Assembly: GCA_004366385.1 (NCBI GenBank)
Contig: SIRU01000015.1
Coordinates: 1 to 64,000, forward strand
Reading direction: 5' to 3'
Source: Actinomycetota bacterium
GTDB lineage: Bacteria; Actinomycetota; Thermoleophilia; Gaiellales; Gaiellaceae
DNA: 64,000 bases
Numbering within the stretch: the first letter of the stretch is position 1; every line of letters starts with the position of its first letter. The notes under the pieces are model-generated. The model had not been told where the DNA came from and made no database searches. It worked only from the letters and a program-made list of their open reading frames with translations. Position numbers and translations under genes: made by a program. Positions 1 to 8,418 of the stretch are shown here, piece by piece.

Positions 1-423
1 GGGGGTCGCGGCGCCGCCGAGCCGGGCGGCGCGCAGGGAGACCTGCGCAGCCGACTCCTCGCCGGTGACGAGCAGCGTCCTCCTGCCCGCGCGCGCGACG
101 GCCCCGAGCGCGCTCAGGAGCAGCGTCGACTTCCCGACTCCGGGCTCGCCGCCCACGAGGACGAGCGAGGCGGGGACGACTCCTCCCCCGAGCACGCGGT
201 CGAGCTCCGGGACGCCGGTCGAGATGCGCTCACCCTCGCTCGCGGAGACCTCTCCGAGCGGGGTCGGCGCCCGCGCGGCGCCGGAGCGCCCGCCGCGCTC
301 GTCGGTCGCGTGCAGCTCCTCGGCGAGCGTGCCGAACGCGCCGCAGCCCGGGCACTTCCCGAGCCAGCGCGGACTCGACGTGCCGCACTCCGTGCAGACG
401 TGCTGGACGAGGACCTTCGCCAC
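1..423 (-). CDS. radA: DNA repair protein RadA/Sms, N-terminal part (runs off left edge)
   Basis: RadA is a RecA-like ATPase that helps process recombination intermediates. The 141 codons visible begin with the family's C4 zinc finger (CTECG near residue 10, CPGCGAFG near residue 30). A linker follows, then the RecA-type core with Walker A GEPGVGKST near residue 107 and VTGEES of the next strand. The rest lies beyond position 1. The start is a GTG at 423: a TACACT hexamer lies on the minus strand six bases upstream and there is no Shine-Dalgarno, which suggests a leaderless mRNA. It is divergent from the membrane gene at 548. In M. tuberculosis radA lies in the same region as clpC and lysS, as here. 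Confidence 0.93.
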   Translation of the reverse strand, partial: MAKVLVQHVCTECGTSSPRWLGKCPGCGAFGTLAEELHATDERGGRSGAARAPTPLGEVSASEGERISTGVPELDRVLGGGVVPASLVLVGGEPGVGKSTLLLSALGAVARAGRRTLLVTGEESAAQVSLRAARLGGAATP

Positions 424-479
424 CGAGCCAGTGTAGGAAGGCGATCCGACGCCACTGTCACGATTGTGCGCCGAATGGC

Positions 480-507
480 TTGAAACTTGCGCGCGGGTCG
501 ATAAGAG
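480..507 (+). promoter_or_regulatory. Candidate promoter of the 548 membrane gene
   Basis: TTGAAA at 480-485 and TAAGAG at 502-507 are separated by 16 bases, close to sigma-70 spacing. A purine-rich GAAAGGA lies just before the ATG at 548. This is pattern matching only. Confidence 0.4.
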
Positions 508-547
508 TGCCTCGAACCGCCTGACGACCACCGAAAGGACGGGCCCA

Positions 548-1213
548 ATGGAACGATTCAACGCCCTCGGCCGCGGAGCGCAGATCATGCTCGTGGGAGC
601 CGTGCTCCTGCTCGTCGACCTGTTCCTGCCGTGGCAGGACTTCGACGTGGGAGGTCTTGCCGACGAGCTCGGCGTGGACGCGACGTGGAGCGGCTGGCAC
701 GGGGCGATGGGGGTCATCCTCGGGCTCCTGACCATCGTGCTCCTCGCGTGGCTCATCGTCCGGCTCGCCTCGGTGAACATCCCGCTTCCGGTCTCGACCG
801 CGATGACGGGCGCGCTCCTCGGGGTGCTGATCCTGATCTTCGCGGTCATCAAGATCCTCACGATCATGGGCGAGGAGGCGACCATCTGGGCGTGGATCGG
901 CCTCGGGCTCGCGGTGGTGATCGCTGTCGGCGCGTTCCAGGTGGTGCAGGAAGCCGGCGGAGTCGACCAGCTGCGGGGTGAGATGGCGAGCATGTCGTCC
1001 TCCCCGCCTGCCGCGCCCGCCGCGCCGTCCGAGCCTCCCGCCGCGCCCGCCGCGCCGTCCGAGCCTCCCGCCGCGCCTCACGCGCCTCCGGCCGCTCCCG
1101 CCGGCGAGGCGGCGCCACCGCCGCCTCCTGCCGCGGCGCCTCCGGCGGAGGCTCCACCCGCCTCCGCGCCCGAGAGCACCGAGGGCGGCTCGGAGGACAG
1201 GCCGGGCCAGTAA
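548..1213 (+). CDS. Four-helix membrane protein with Pro/Ala-rich tail
   Basis: A 221-residue protein of unknown function. Hydrophobic stretches near residues 13-28, 55-75, 80-105 and 112-130 suggest four membrane helices. They are followed by a roughly 75-residue Pro/Ala/Glu tail that is probably disordered. Part of the tail is a 10-residue unit (PAAPAAPSEP) duplicated from a 30-bp tandem repeat near 1011-1080. The ATG at 548 follows GAAAGGAC; an upstream in-frame ATG at 464 is less likely because it lies before the candidate promoter. The first helix with its LGRG(A)..LLLVDLFLPWQ motif is clearly similar to the next gene (LSRGSK..LLVVDLFLTWQ), so the two are tandem paralogues. Confidence 0.8.
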   Translation: MERFNALGRGAQIMLVGAVLLLVDLFLPWQDFDVGGLADELGVDATWSGWHGAMGVILGLLTIVLLAWLIVRLASVNIPLPVSTAMTGALLGVLILIFAVIKILTIMGEEATIWAWIGLGLAVVIAVGAFQVVQEAGGVDQLRGEMASMSSSPPAAPAAPSEPPAAPAAPSEPPAAPHAPPAAPAGEAAPPPPPAAAPPAEAPPASAPESTEGGSEDRPGQ

Positions 1214-1352
1214 GCTCGGAGGAGGTAGCTCAATCAGGGCATGCGAGCGCCGCGACGGACGACGACGCGGCGCTCGCAGCACATCGGGCCTCGCCAAGAG
1301 CCGATGCGGCGAGTACCTTCTGAGCAGGTGAAAAGCCCGACTCCACTGCTCG
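1214..1352 (+). promoter_or_regulatory. Inverted-repeat-rich leader between two paralogous membrane genes
   Basis: The segment holds a perfect 13-bp hairpin (arms 1242-1254 and 1266-1278, 11-nt loop). It also holds two mutually exclusive 6-bp hairpins: CATCGG 1282-1287 with CCGATG 1301-1306, and CTCGCC 1290-1295 with GGCGAG 1308-1313. A third stem, GAGCAG 1322-1327 with CTGCTC 1346-1351, has the GTG at 1328 in its loop. A strong GGAGGAGGT at 1218-1226 has no start codon at normal spacing. Read in the frame of the downstream gene, the wobble positions are unusually A/T rich, so it is probably not coding. It could be a structured 5' leader or a degraded gene start; no known riboswitch was recognised. 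Confidence 0.4.
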
Positions 1353-1807
1353 AGGACGCCGCGCCTCCGGGCGAGCCGATCGCCGAGCGGCTGAGAAGCC
1401 TCTCCCGGGGCTCGAAGCTGGTGCTCTCCGCCGGTGCGCTCCTCGTCGTCGACCTCTTCCTCACGTGGCAGAACCTGAGGGTCGAGTTCCCCGGCGCGGG
1501 GACGGCCACCGTGCCGCTCGACGGCTGGGACGCATGGGGGCTCCTGATCGCCTTCACGAGCATCGGCCTCGTCGTCGTCGTCGCCGTCGTGTACGCGTCG
1601 GACGTCGAGATCGACGAGGACATCCGCTGGGAGCTGTGGATCCTCGTCGCCGCGCTCGGGCTGTTCGCGGCCACGCTCGTCAAGAACCTGACCGACGACG
1701 CCTCGGCCTGGGCGAGCTACGTCGGCGTCGCCCTGGCCGCGCTCGTCCTCGTCGGCGCGTACCTGAACTGGACGCCGACGCGCCCGCGGCGCCGGCAGCG
1801 TTCCTAG
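1328..1807 (+). CDS. Four-helix membrane protein, paralogue of the upstream gene
   Basis: About 159 residues of unknown function. After a short acidic N-terminus come LSRGSKLVLSAG and LLVVDLFLTWQ, matching the first helix of the 548 gene, then three more hydrophobic segments and a basic C-terminus (RPRRRQRS). The start is uncertain: GTG 1328 is chosen because codon use upstream looks non-coding; an ATG at 1241 would add 29 arginine-rich residues. The stop TAG shares the CTAG at 1804-1807 with the stop of the convergent PLP-lyase gene. Confidence 0.7.
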   Translation: MKSPTPLLEDAAPPGEPIAERLRSLSRGSKLVLSAGALLVVDLFLTWQNLRVEFPGAGTATVPLDGWDAWGLLIAFTSIGLVVVVAVVYASDVEIDEDIRWELWILVAALGLFAATLVKNLTDDASAWASYVGVALAALVLVGAYLNWTPTRPRRRQRS

Positions 1808-2964
1808 GCCGCGATTCGAGCCCGCGCCGAGGCGAGCGCGCGGGCGAGGTCGTGCCAGAGGTCATCGACGTCCTCGAGCCCCACCGACAGCCGCAACAGC
1901 CCGTCGGTAATGCCGAGGTCGGCCTTGACGGCGTCATCCACGAGGCGGTGTGTCAGCCCGGCGGGATGCTGCACGAGCGTGTCGGTCGAGCCGAGGCTCA
2001 CGGCCGGCGTGATCAGCTCGAGCGCGCGCAGAACGCGCGCCGCCACGCGGATGCCGCCGTCGACCTCGAACGAGAGGACGGCGCCCGGCCCGCGGAGCTG
2101 GCGACCGTCCGGCTGCGGATACAGGACTCGCGTCACGGACTCGTGTGCCTCCAGGCGGGAGGCGAGGACGGTCGCGGTGGCCTGCGCGAAGCGCACGCGG
2201 AGCGGCAGCGTGGGCAGGCTGCGGTGGAGCAGGTACGCCGCCAGCGGGTGCATCACCGCTCCGGTGAGGATCCGCACCTGCCGCAGCCGTGCCGCCCGCT
2301 CCGAGGTCGTGGCGACGACGCCCGCGAGGACGTCGCCGTGCCCGCCGAGGAACTTCGTCGCGCTGTGCACGACGTACGCCGCGCCGTGCGCGGCGGGGTT
2401 CTGGAGGACGGGCGTCGCGAAGGTGTTGTCGACGAGGACCGAAACGCCACCCGAGACGGCCACGACCTCCTCGATGTCGATCACCCCGAGCGTCGGGTTC
2501 TGCGGCGTCTCGAGCAGGACGAGGCCGGTGTCCGCGCGGAGCGCGCCGGCGACCTCGCACGGCTCGCGCACCCAGGTCACCTCGATCCCCAGCGGGCCGC
2601 ACGCGACGAGGTGGTCCGTGCCGCCGTAGAGCGGTCGAAATGCGACGACGTGCCGGCGTTCCTCGCAGGCCGCGAGCAGCGTGGCCGTCAGCGCCGCCAT
2701 GCCCGAGGCGAACGCGACCGCGTCCTCCGTGCCCTCGAGCTCCGCGAGGGCGACCTCGAACCGGCGCACGGTCGGGTTGTGCAGGCGAGCGTACACGGGC
2801 GACTCCGCCTCGGGCTCGCCCCGGGCTAGCGCCTCGAACGCCTCGACGGCCTCGTCGAGGTCCGGGATCGGGTACGTGCTCGAGAGATCGATCGGGGGGG
2901 CGGGGGCGTTGAGCGCCGCGAGCTCCGAGCGCCCTGCGTGGACGGCAACGGTTTCGGTCTCCAT
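1804..2964 (-). CDS. Trans-sulfuration PLP enzyme (methionine/cystathionine gamma-lyase or gamma-synthase family)
   Basis: 386 residues, the usual length of the Cys/Met metabolism PLP family (aspartate aminotransferase fold type I). Visible landmarks are ETPQNPTL near the middle, VDNTFATPVLQNP, and the PLP-lysine segment VVHSATKFLGGHGD. The final region (SLGSTDTLVQHPA) matches the substrate-binding end of gamma-lyases. Whether it eliminates methionine or cystathionine, or performs gamma-replacement, cannot be read from sequence. The ATG at 2964 has TACATT six bases upstream on the minus strand. It is divergently paired with an Lrp/AsnC regulator, the arrangement known for methionine gamma-lyase (mdeA with mdeR) in pseudomonads, so an amino-acid catabolic role under Lrp control is likely. 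Confidence 0.9.
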   Translation of the reverse strand: METETVAVHAGRSELAALNAPAPPIDLSSTYPIPDLDEAVEAFEALARGEPEAESPVYARLHNPTVRRFEVALAELEGTEDAVAFASGMAALTATLLAACEERRHVVAFRPLYGGTDHLVACGPLGIEVTWVREPCEVAGALRADTGLVLLETPQNPTLGVIDIEEVVAVSGGVSVLVDNTFATPVLQNPAAHGAAYVVHSATKFLGGHGDVLAGVVATTSERAARLRQVRILTGAVMHPLAAYLLHRSLPTLPLRVRFAQATATVLASRLEAHESVTRVLYPQPDGRQLRGPGAVLSFEVDGGIRVAARVLRALELITPAVSLGSTDTLVQHPAGLTHRLVDDAVKADLGITDGLLRLSVGLEDVDDLWHDLARALASARARIAA

Positions 2965-3025
2965 GCCATGAATGTAGCGCTTTGTTCGCTGAGATGACAT
3001 GAGTGTCGAATATAGTTCGGAATCT
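2965..3025. promoter_or_regulatory. Divergent promoter and candidate Lrp operator
   Basis: This short region is AT-rich compared with its surroundings. On the minus strand TACATT (2971-2976) serves the lyase; on the plus strand TATAGT (3011-3016) serves the regulator. CGAA-TATAG-TTCG (3007-3019) is an inverted repeat overlapping the plus -10, and a further TTCG lies at 2985-2988. An Lrp dimer could bind here and control both genes. Confidence 0.5.
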
Positions 3026-3499
3026 ATGCCGAACGAACGTCTGGACCGAACGGATCGCGCCATCGTCGAGGCGCTCCAGAACAACGCACGGCTGCCGAAC
3101 AAGCAGCTGGCGGAGCTCGTCGGCCTCGCGCCGTCGACGTGTCTCGAACGTGTGCGCGCGCTCGTCGCCCGCGGCGTCGTCAAGGGGTTCCACGCGGACG
3201 TCGACCGCTCGTCGCTCGGCCGTGCGCTCGAGGCGATCGTGGCGGTACGCGTCCGGCCGCACTCGCGGGCCAACGTCGACGCGTTCTGGGCGTACGCGCT
3301 CTCGCTTCCGGAGGTCGTCGAGGTATTCCACGTGACGGGCGCGGACGACTTCCTCGTGCACGTGGCCGTCGCGGACATGGACGCCCTGCGTGACTTCGCA
3401 CTCGACCGGCTCACCGTCCGCGAGGAGGTCCAGCATCTCGAGACCCGGCTGATCTTCGCGCAGCGGCGCCGCGCGGTGCTCGAGCCGCTCTACGACTGA
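3026..3499 (+). CDS. Lrp/AsnC family transcriptional regulator
   Basis: 157 residues. The N-terminal helix-turn-helix (LDRTDRAIVEALQ, PNKQLAELVGLAPSTCLERVRAL) is followed by the RAM ligand-binding domain (VVEVFHVTGADDFLVHV is the typical core). The start is set at ATG 3026 rather than 2999: the TATAGT hexamer and the inverted repeat lie between the two, and TATAGT sits nine bases from 3026. It is divergent from a Cys/Met-metabolism PLP lyase and most likely senses an amino acid and regulates that gene and itself. The 3' end overlaps the convergent GNAT gene by 10 bp. Confidence 0.9.
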   Translation: MPNERLDRTDRAIVEALQNNARLPNKQLAELVGLAPSTCLERVRALVARGVVKGFHADVDRSSLGRALEAIVAVRVRPHSRANVDAFWAYALSLPEVVEVFHVTGADDFLVHVAVADMDALRDFALDRLTVREEVQHLETRLIFAQRRRAVLEPLYD

Positions 3500-3960
3500 G
3501 CTGGCACGGCGTCGAGCCGCTTCACGAGCAGGACGCGGTCCTCGCCCGGGCCGTCGTAGTCCTCCGCGACGCGATCGACCTCGAACCCGAGCGCCTCGTG
3601 GAACGCGACCGAGCGCTCGTTCACGGGGGAGGTCACGCAGCGGACGAGCGACCGCCCCTGGTTCCGCACCTCCTCGAAGAAGCGCTCGTAGAGCGCGCGC
3701 CCGATCCCCTCGCCCCGCCGGTCGGGAGACACGCCGACGAAGTGGATGTACGCCTCGTCGGGATCGGTCTGCGACAGGAAGCCGCACAGGAACCCGGCGA
3801 GCTCGTCCCCGTCCTCGGCGACGAAGCTCGTCCCCTCGAAGTGGAGGAAGAACAGCCGCGGCAGCATCGGCGCCATGTCGCGACCGCCCCACCACACGTT
3901 CACGCGCCCGATCACGCGCCCGTAGTCGGACGGCTTCGCGTGTCTGATCTCGACGGCCAC
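3490..3960 (-). CDS. GNAT family N-acetyltransferase
   Basis: 156 residues with the single-domain GNAT layout. The acetyl-CoA pyrophosphate loop is VSPDRRGEGIGRALYERF (Q/R-x-x-G-x-G/A motif) near residues 79-96. The C-terminal motif NERSVAFHEALGFEVDRV follows. The substrate is unknown. Start GTG 3960 has TAGGCT on the minus strand six bases upstream. The gene is convergent with the Lrp regulator, overlapping it by 10 bp. Confidence 0.88.
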   Translation of the reverse strand: MAVEIRHAKPSDYGRVIGRVNVWWGGRDMAPMLPRLFFLHFEGTSFVAEDGDELAGFLCGFLSQTDPDEAYIHFVGVSPDRRGEGIGRALYERFFEEVRNQGRSLVRCVTSPVNERSVAFHEALGFEVDRVAEDYDGPGEDRVLLVKRLDAVPAQS

Positions 3961-4027
3961 GGCGCGAGCCTAGCGCGGTCTCGCAGGCAGGTGGCGCGTA
4001 CGAACGCCGTCTCGCGAGGCCGCTAGC

Positions 4028-4711
4028 GTGGCCGAGGTCGTGACCCCACCGCCACCCGAGCACGACCACCCCCACGATCACGATCACTCCCACGCGCCCG
4101 GACACGGGCACTCGCACGGGCTCGTCGACCGCTCGATCATGCGCTCGCGCGAGGGGCTGCGCGCAGTTGCCAAGAGCCTCGGCGTCCTCGGCCTGACGGC
4201 GGCACTCCAGGCGCTCGTCTTCGTCGTCTCCGGCTCGATCGCGCTCCTAGCCGACCTCGTGCACAACGCGGGGGACGCGCTCACCGCCATCCCCGTCGGC
4301 GCGGCGTTCTTCCTGCGCTCGGCGCGGGCGGAGAAGATCGCGGGCTACTTCGTCGTGCTGGCGATCTTCGTCTCGGCGTGCTTCGCGCTCGTCGAGGCGA
4401 TCCGGCGCCTGATCGATCCAGAGCCGATCTCGAACCTCGGGCTGGTCGCGCTCGCCGGCGTGGTCGGCTTCGCCGGGAACGAGCTGGCGGCTCGGATCCG
4501 TCTCCGCGCAGGCCGGAAGCTCGAGAGCGCCGCCCTGATCGCGGACGGCAACCACGCGCGCACCGACGCGCTCGTCTCCCTCGGCGTGGTCGTCAGCGCA
4601 GTCCTGGTGTGGCTCGGCGCAGAGGCGGCCGACCCGCTCGTCGGGCTCGGGATCTCCCTCGTGATCCTGAAGATCACGTGGGACTCGTGGCGCGTCGTCT
4701 CGGCGAGCTAG
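4028..4711 (+). CDS. Cation diffusion facilitator (zinc-type) transporter, short form
   Basis: 227 residues, an inner-membrane divalent-cation/proton antiporter of the CDF family. The N-terminus (residues 11-30) has nine histidines in HD/GH repeats, a typical metal-binding tail. Six hydrophobic segments follow. The two HxxxD pairs of the transport site are present: H79/D83 (HNAGD) and H176/D180 (HARTD). The protein stops right after the last helix, so it lacks the roughly 80-residue cytoplasmic metal-binding domain found in longer CDFs such as YiiP. GTG 4028 is the first plausible start. No metal regulator is adjacent. Confidence 0.9.
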   Translation: MAEVVTPPPPEHDHPHDHDHSHAPGHGHSHGLVDRSIMRSREGLRAVAKSLGVLGLTAALQALVFVVSGSIALLADLVHNAGDALTAIPVGAAFFLRSARAEKIAGYFVVLAIFVSACFALVEAIRRLIDPEPISNLGLVALAGVVGFAGNELAARIRLRAGRKLESAALIADGNHARTDALVSLGVVVSAVLVWLGAEAADPLVGLGISLVILKITWDSWRVVSAS

Positions 4712-4714
4712 CCG

Positions 4715-7243
4715 CTACGCGTCGTCGTCCGCGGTCGCCTCGTCCTCGCTCGGCTCGTCCGGCGCACCGACCGCGGCCGGCACGGGCGGGCCCTCGACGA
4801 AGCGGATCTCGACCGGCGGCTCGCCCTCCCCGGGATCCTCGCGGCGGTCGATCACGACCGTCGCCCCGGAGAGGATCTCCTGGCCGAGGATGAAGTCCGC
4901 GAGCGGGTCCTCGATCAGGCGCTGGATCGCGCGGCGCAGCGGCCGGGCGCCCATCGCCGGGTCGTAGCCCTGCTCGACGAGGAGCTCCTTCGCGTCGTCC
5001 GTGAGCTCGATGACGGTGCCGTGCTTCGCCATCTCCTCGCGGACGCGGGCCATCATCAGGTCGACGACCTCGAGGATCTCGACCTTCTCGAGCTTGTGGA
5101 AGACGATGACCTCGTCGATGCGGTTGAGGAGCTCGGGCCGGAACACCTTCTTGAGCTCCGACATCACGCGCTCCTTCATCTCGTCGTACGTGAGCCCGCC
5201 CTCGTCGCCGATCGAGAACCCGAGCGTCTGGTTCTTCGAGATCTGCGCGGCGCCGAGGTTCGAGGTCATGATCACGATCGTGTTGCGGAAGTCGACCTTC
5301 CGCCCCTGCGAGTCGGTGAGCTTCCCGTCCTCGAGGATCTGGAGCAGGATGTTGAAGACGTCCGGGTGGGCCTTCTCGATCTCGTCGAGGAGGACGACCG
5401 AGTACGGCTTGCGGCGCACGGCCTCGGTGAGCTGGCCGCCCTCGTCGTAGCCGACGTAGCCGGGCGGGGAGCCGACCAGCCGGGACACGGAGTGCTTCTC
5501 CATGTACTCCGACATGTCCACCTGGATCATCGCGTCCTCGTCGCCGAACAGGAACTCGGCGAGGGTGCGCGCGAGCTCCGTCTTCCCCACGCCCGAGGGG
5601 CCGAGGAAGATGAACGAGCCGGTCGGGCGCTTCGGGTCCTTGATCCCGGCCCGCGCGCGCCGGATCGCCTTCGCGACGGCGACGATCGCCTGGTGCTGTC
5701 CGATGACGCGCTTGTGCAGCTCGCCCTCCATGTTCACCAGCCGCTGCGACTCCGCCTCGGTGAGCTTGAAGACCGGGATCCCCGTCCACATGGAGACGAT
5801 GTCCGCGATCTCGTCCTCGCCGATCTCCGGCTGCTCCTCGTCCGCCTGGTTCCGCCAGTCGTCCTCGAGCTCCTTCTTCTTCTGCGTGAGCTTGCGCTCC
5901 TTGTCGCGGAGCTGCGCCGCCTTCTCGAACTCCTGCGCCTCGATCGCGGCCTCCTTGTCGGCGCGCACCTTCTCGATCTCGTCCTCGAGCTCGCGGTAGC
6001 GCGGCGGCGCGGCCATGGTCGCGATGCGGACGCGCGAGCCGGCCTCGTCGATCAGGTCGATCGCCTTGTCCGGGAGGTGGCGGTCCTGGATGTAGCGGTC
6101 GGCGAGGCTGGCCGCGGCCGCGAGCGCCTCGTCCGAGATCTTGCACCGGTGGTGCGCCTCGTAGCGGTCGCGGAGGCCGCGGAGGATCTGCACCGTCTCG
6201 TCGATCGACGGCTCCTCGACGCGCACCTGCTGGAAACGGCGCTCGAGGGCGGCGTCCCGCTCGAGGTACTTGCGGTACTCGTCGAGCGTGGTCGCGCCGA
6301 TCGTCTGGATCTCGCCGCGCGCGAGCGCAGGCTTCAAGATCGAGGCCGCATCGATTGCCCCCTCGGCCGCGCCCGCGCCGACGAGATTGTGGAGCTCGTC
6401 GATGAAGAGGATGATGTCGCCCCGCTGCATGATCTCCTTCATCACCTTCTTCAGGCGCTCCTCGAACTCACCGCGGTACTTCGAGCCCGCGACGAGCGCC
6501 GCGAGGTCGAGTGTGTAGATCTGCTTGCCCTTGAGGATCTCGGGCACGCCGCTCGAGGCGATGCGCGAGGCGAGGCCCTCGACGACGGCGGTCTTGCCGA
6601 CGCCCGGCTCGCCGATCAGCACCGGGTTGTTCTTCTGGCGGCGTGACAGGATCTGCATCACGCGCTCGATCTCGGTCTGGCGGCCGACCACGGGGTCGAG
6701 CTTGCCCTCGACCGCGGCGCGCGTGAGGTTGCGGCCGAACTGGTCGAGGAGCTTCGAGCTCTTCGTCTTCTCGCCTTGCGGTGCACCCGCGCCCGCCTGC
6801 CGGCGGCCGGGACCGGAGAGCATCCTGATGATCTCGTTGCGAATCTTTTCCGCATCCGCGTCGAAGTCGAGGAGGATCCGCGCGGCGACGCCCTCGTTCT
6901 CGCGCACGAGGCCGAGGAGGATGTGCTCCGTCCCGATGTAGTTGTGCCCGAGCGAGAGGGCTTCGCGCAGCGCCAGCTCGAGGACCTTCTTGGCGCGCGG
7001 CGTGAACGGGATCTGGCCGGTCGTGACCTCGTCACCCTGGCCGACGATGCGGGCGACCTGCGCGCGCACCTCCTCCACGGTGATGTCGAGGGACTCGAGG
7101 ACGCGGGCAGCGAGGCCCTCCTCCTCCCGCAGGAGGCCGAGGAGGATGTGCTCCGTCCCGATGTAGTTGTGCTTCAGCGCCCTCGCCTCGTCCTGCGCGA
7201 GGACGACCACCTGCCGCGCCCGTTCTGTGAATCGCTCGAACAC
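4715..7243 (-). CDS. clpC: ATP-dependent Clp protease ATP-binding subunit ClpC
   Basis: 842 residues, full length. ClpC unfolds substrates and feeds them to ClpP. In order: the double Clp-N repeat (two [12 protein letters not shown] repeats), the first AAA+ module with [13 protein letters not shown], the UVR motif ([20 protein letters not shown]), and the second AAA+ module with [11 protein letters not shown] and the DNIL/IDEVIVF region. An acidic C-terminal tail follows. Start GTG 7243 begins [13 protein letters not shown], the usual ClpC N-terminus, and lies just after a doubled purine-rich ribosome site (AAGGAGG and GGAGGA). The reading frame stays open far upstream, but that extension has no homology sense. 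In M. tuberculosis clpC1 also lies near lysS and coaX. Confidence 0.97.
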   Translation of the reverse strand: MFERFTERARQVVVLAQDEARALKHNYIGTEHILLGLLREEEGLAARVLESLDITVEEVRAQVARIVGQGDEVTTGQIPFTPRAKKVLELALREALSLGHNYIGTEHILLGLVRENEGVAARILLDFDADAEKIRNEIIRMLSGPGRRQAGAGAPQGEKTKSSKLLDQFGRNLTRAAVEGKLDPVVGRQTEIERVMQILSRRQKNNPVLIGEPGVGKTAVVEGLASRIASSGVPEILKGKQIYTLDLAALVAGSKYRGEFEERLKKVMKEIMQRGDIILFIDELHNLVGAGAAEGAIDAASILKPALARGEIQTIGATTLDEYRKYLERDAALERRFQQVRVEEPSIDETVQILRGLRDRYEAHHRCKISDEALAAAASLADRYIQDRHLPDKAIDLIDEAGSRVRIATMAAPPRYRELEDEIEKVRADKEAAIEAQEFEKAAQLRDKERKLTQKKKELEDDWRNQADEEQPEIGEDEIADIVSMWTGIPVFKLTEAESQRLVNMEGELHKRVIGQHQAIVAVAKAIRRARAGIKDPKRPTGSFIFLGPSGVGKTELARTLAEFLFGDEDAMIQVDMSEYMEKHSVSRLVGSPPGYVGYDEGGQLTEAVRRKPYSVVLLDEIEKAHPDVFNILLQILEDGKLTDSQGRKVDFRNTIVIMTSNLGAAQISKNQTLGFSIGDEGGLTYDEMKERVMSELKKVFRPELLNRIDEVIVFHKLEKVEILEVVDLMMARVREEMAKHGTVIELTDDAKELLVEQGYDPAMGARPLRRAIQRLIEDPLADFILGQEILSGATVVIDRREDPGEGEPPVEIRFVEGPPVPAAVGAPDEPSEDEATADDDA

Positions 7244-7396
7244 TCTCCTCCGACCCTCCTTCCTCGACCCTCGACGGGGGAGATCGACGGGATTGCCGCA
7301 CTCCTGGCCGAAGGTGCCCGACTGATCGTAGCCGACACTCTGCGGGGCAGGCCTCAGGCCCGGTTTCGCCCGCGCGCCGCGGTACCCTCCCCGCTC

Positions 7397-8386
<990 letters not shown>

Positions 8387-8396
8387 CGTCCGCGAA

Positions 8397-8418
8397 GGCG
8401 AGGCAAGCCTCGCCCCTA
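8397..8418. repeat. GGCGAGGC-AA-GCCTCGCC palindrome (family 1) ending at the lysS stop
   Basis: Perfect 8-bp arms at 8397-8404 and 8407-8414. The two bases after the repeat complete CTA, the complement of the lysS TAG stop at 8416-8418. Relatives lie at 22297, 30132, 38714, 62208 and 63658. It may act as a transcript-end hairpin for both convergent genes. Confidence 0.7.

Noticed and set aside
1011-1080. 30-bp tandem repeat considered as a CRISPR or satellite
   Set aside because: Only two units, in frame, coding a Pro/Ala tail; no spacers.
1222-1240. GAGGTAGCTCAATCAGGGC looks like the D-arm of a tRNA
   Set aside because: No acceptor or T-arm partner can be built around it; the following bases form an unrelated 13-bp hairpin.
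2999-3025. ATG 2999 as start of the Lrp regulator
   Set aside because: It would put the TATAGT hexamer and the inverted repeat inside the coding region; ATG 3026 gives the usual N-terminus.
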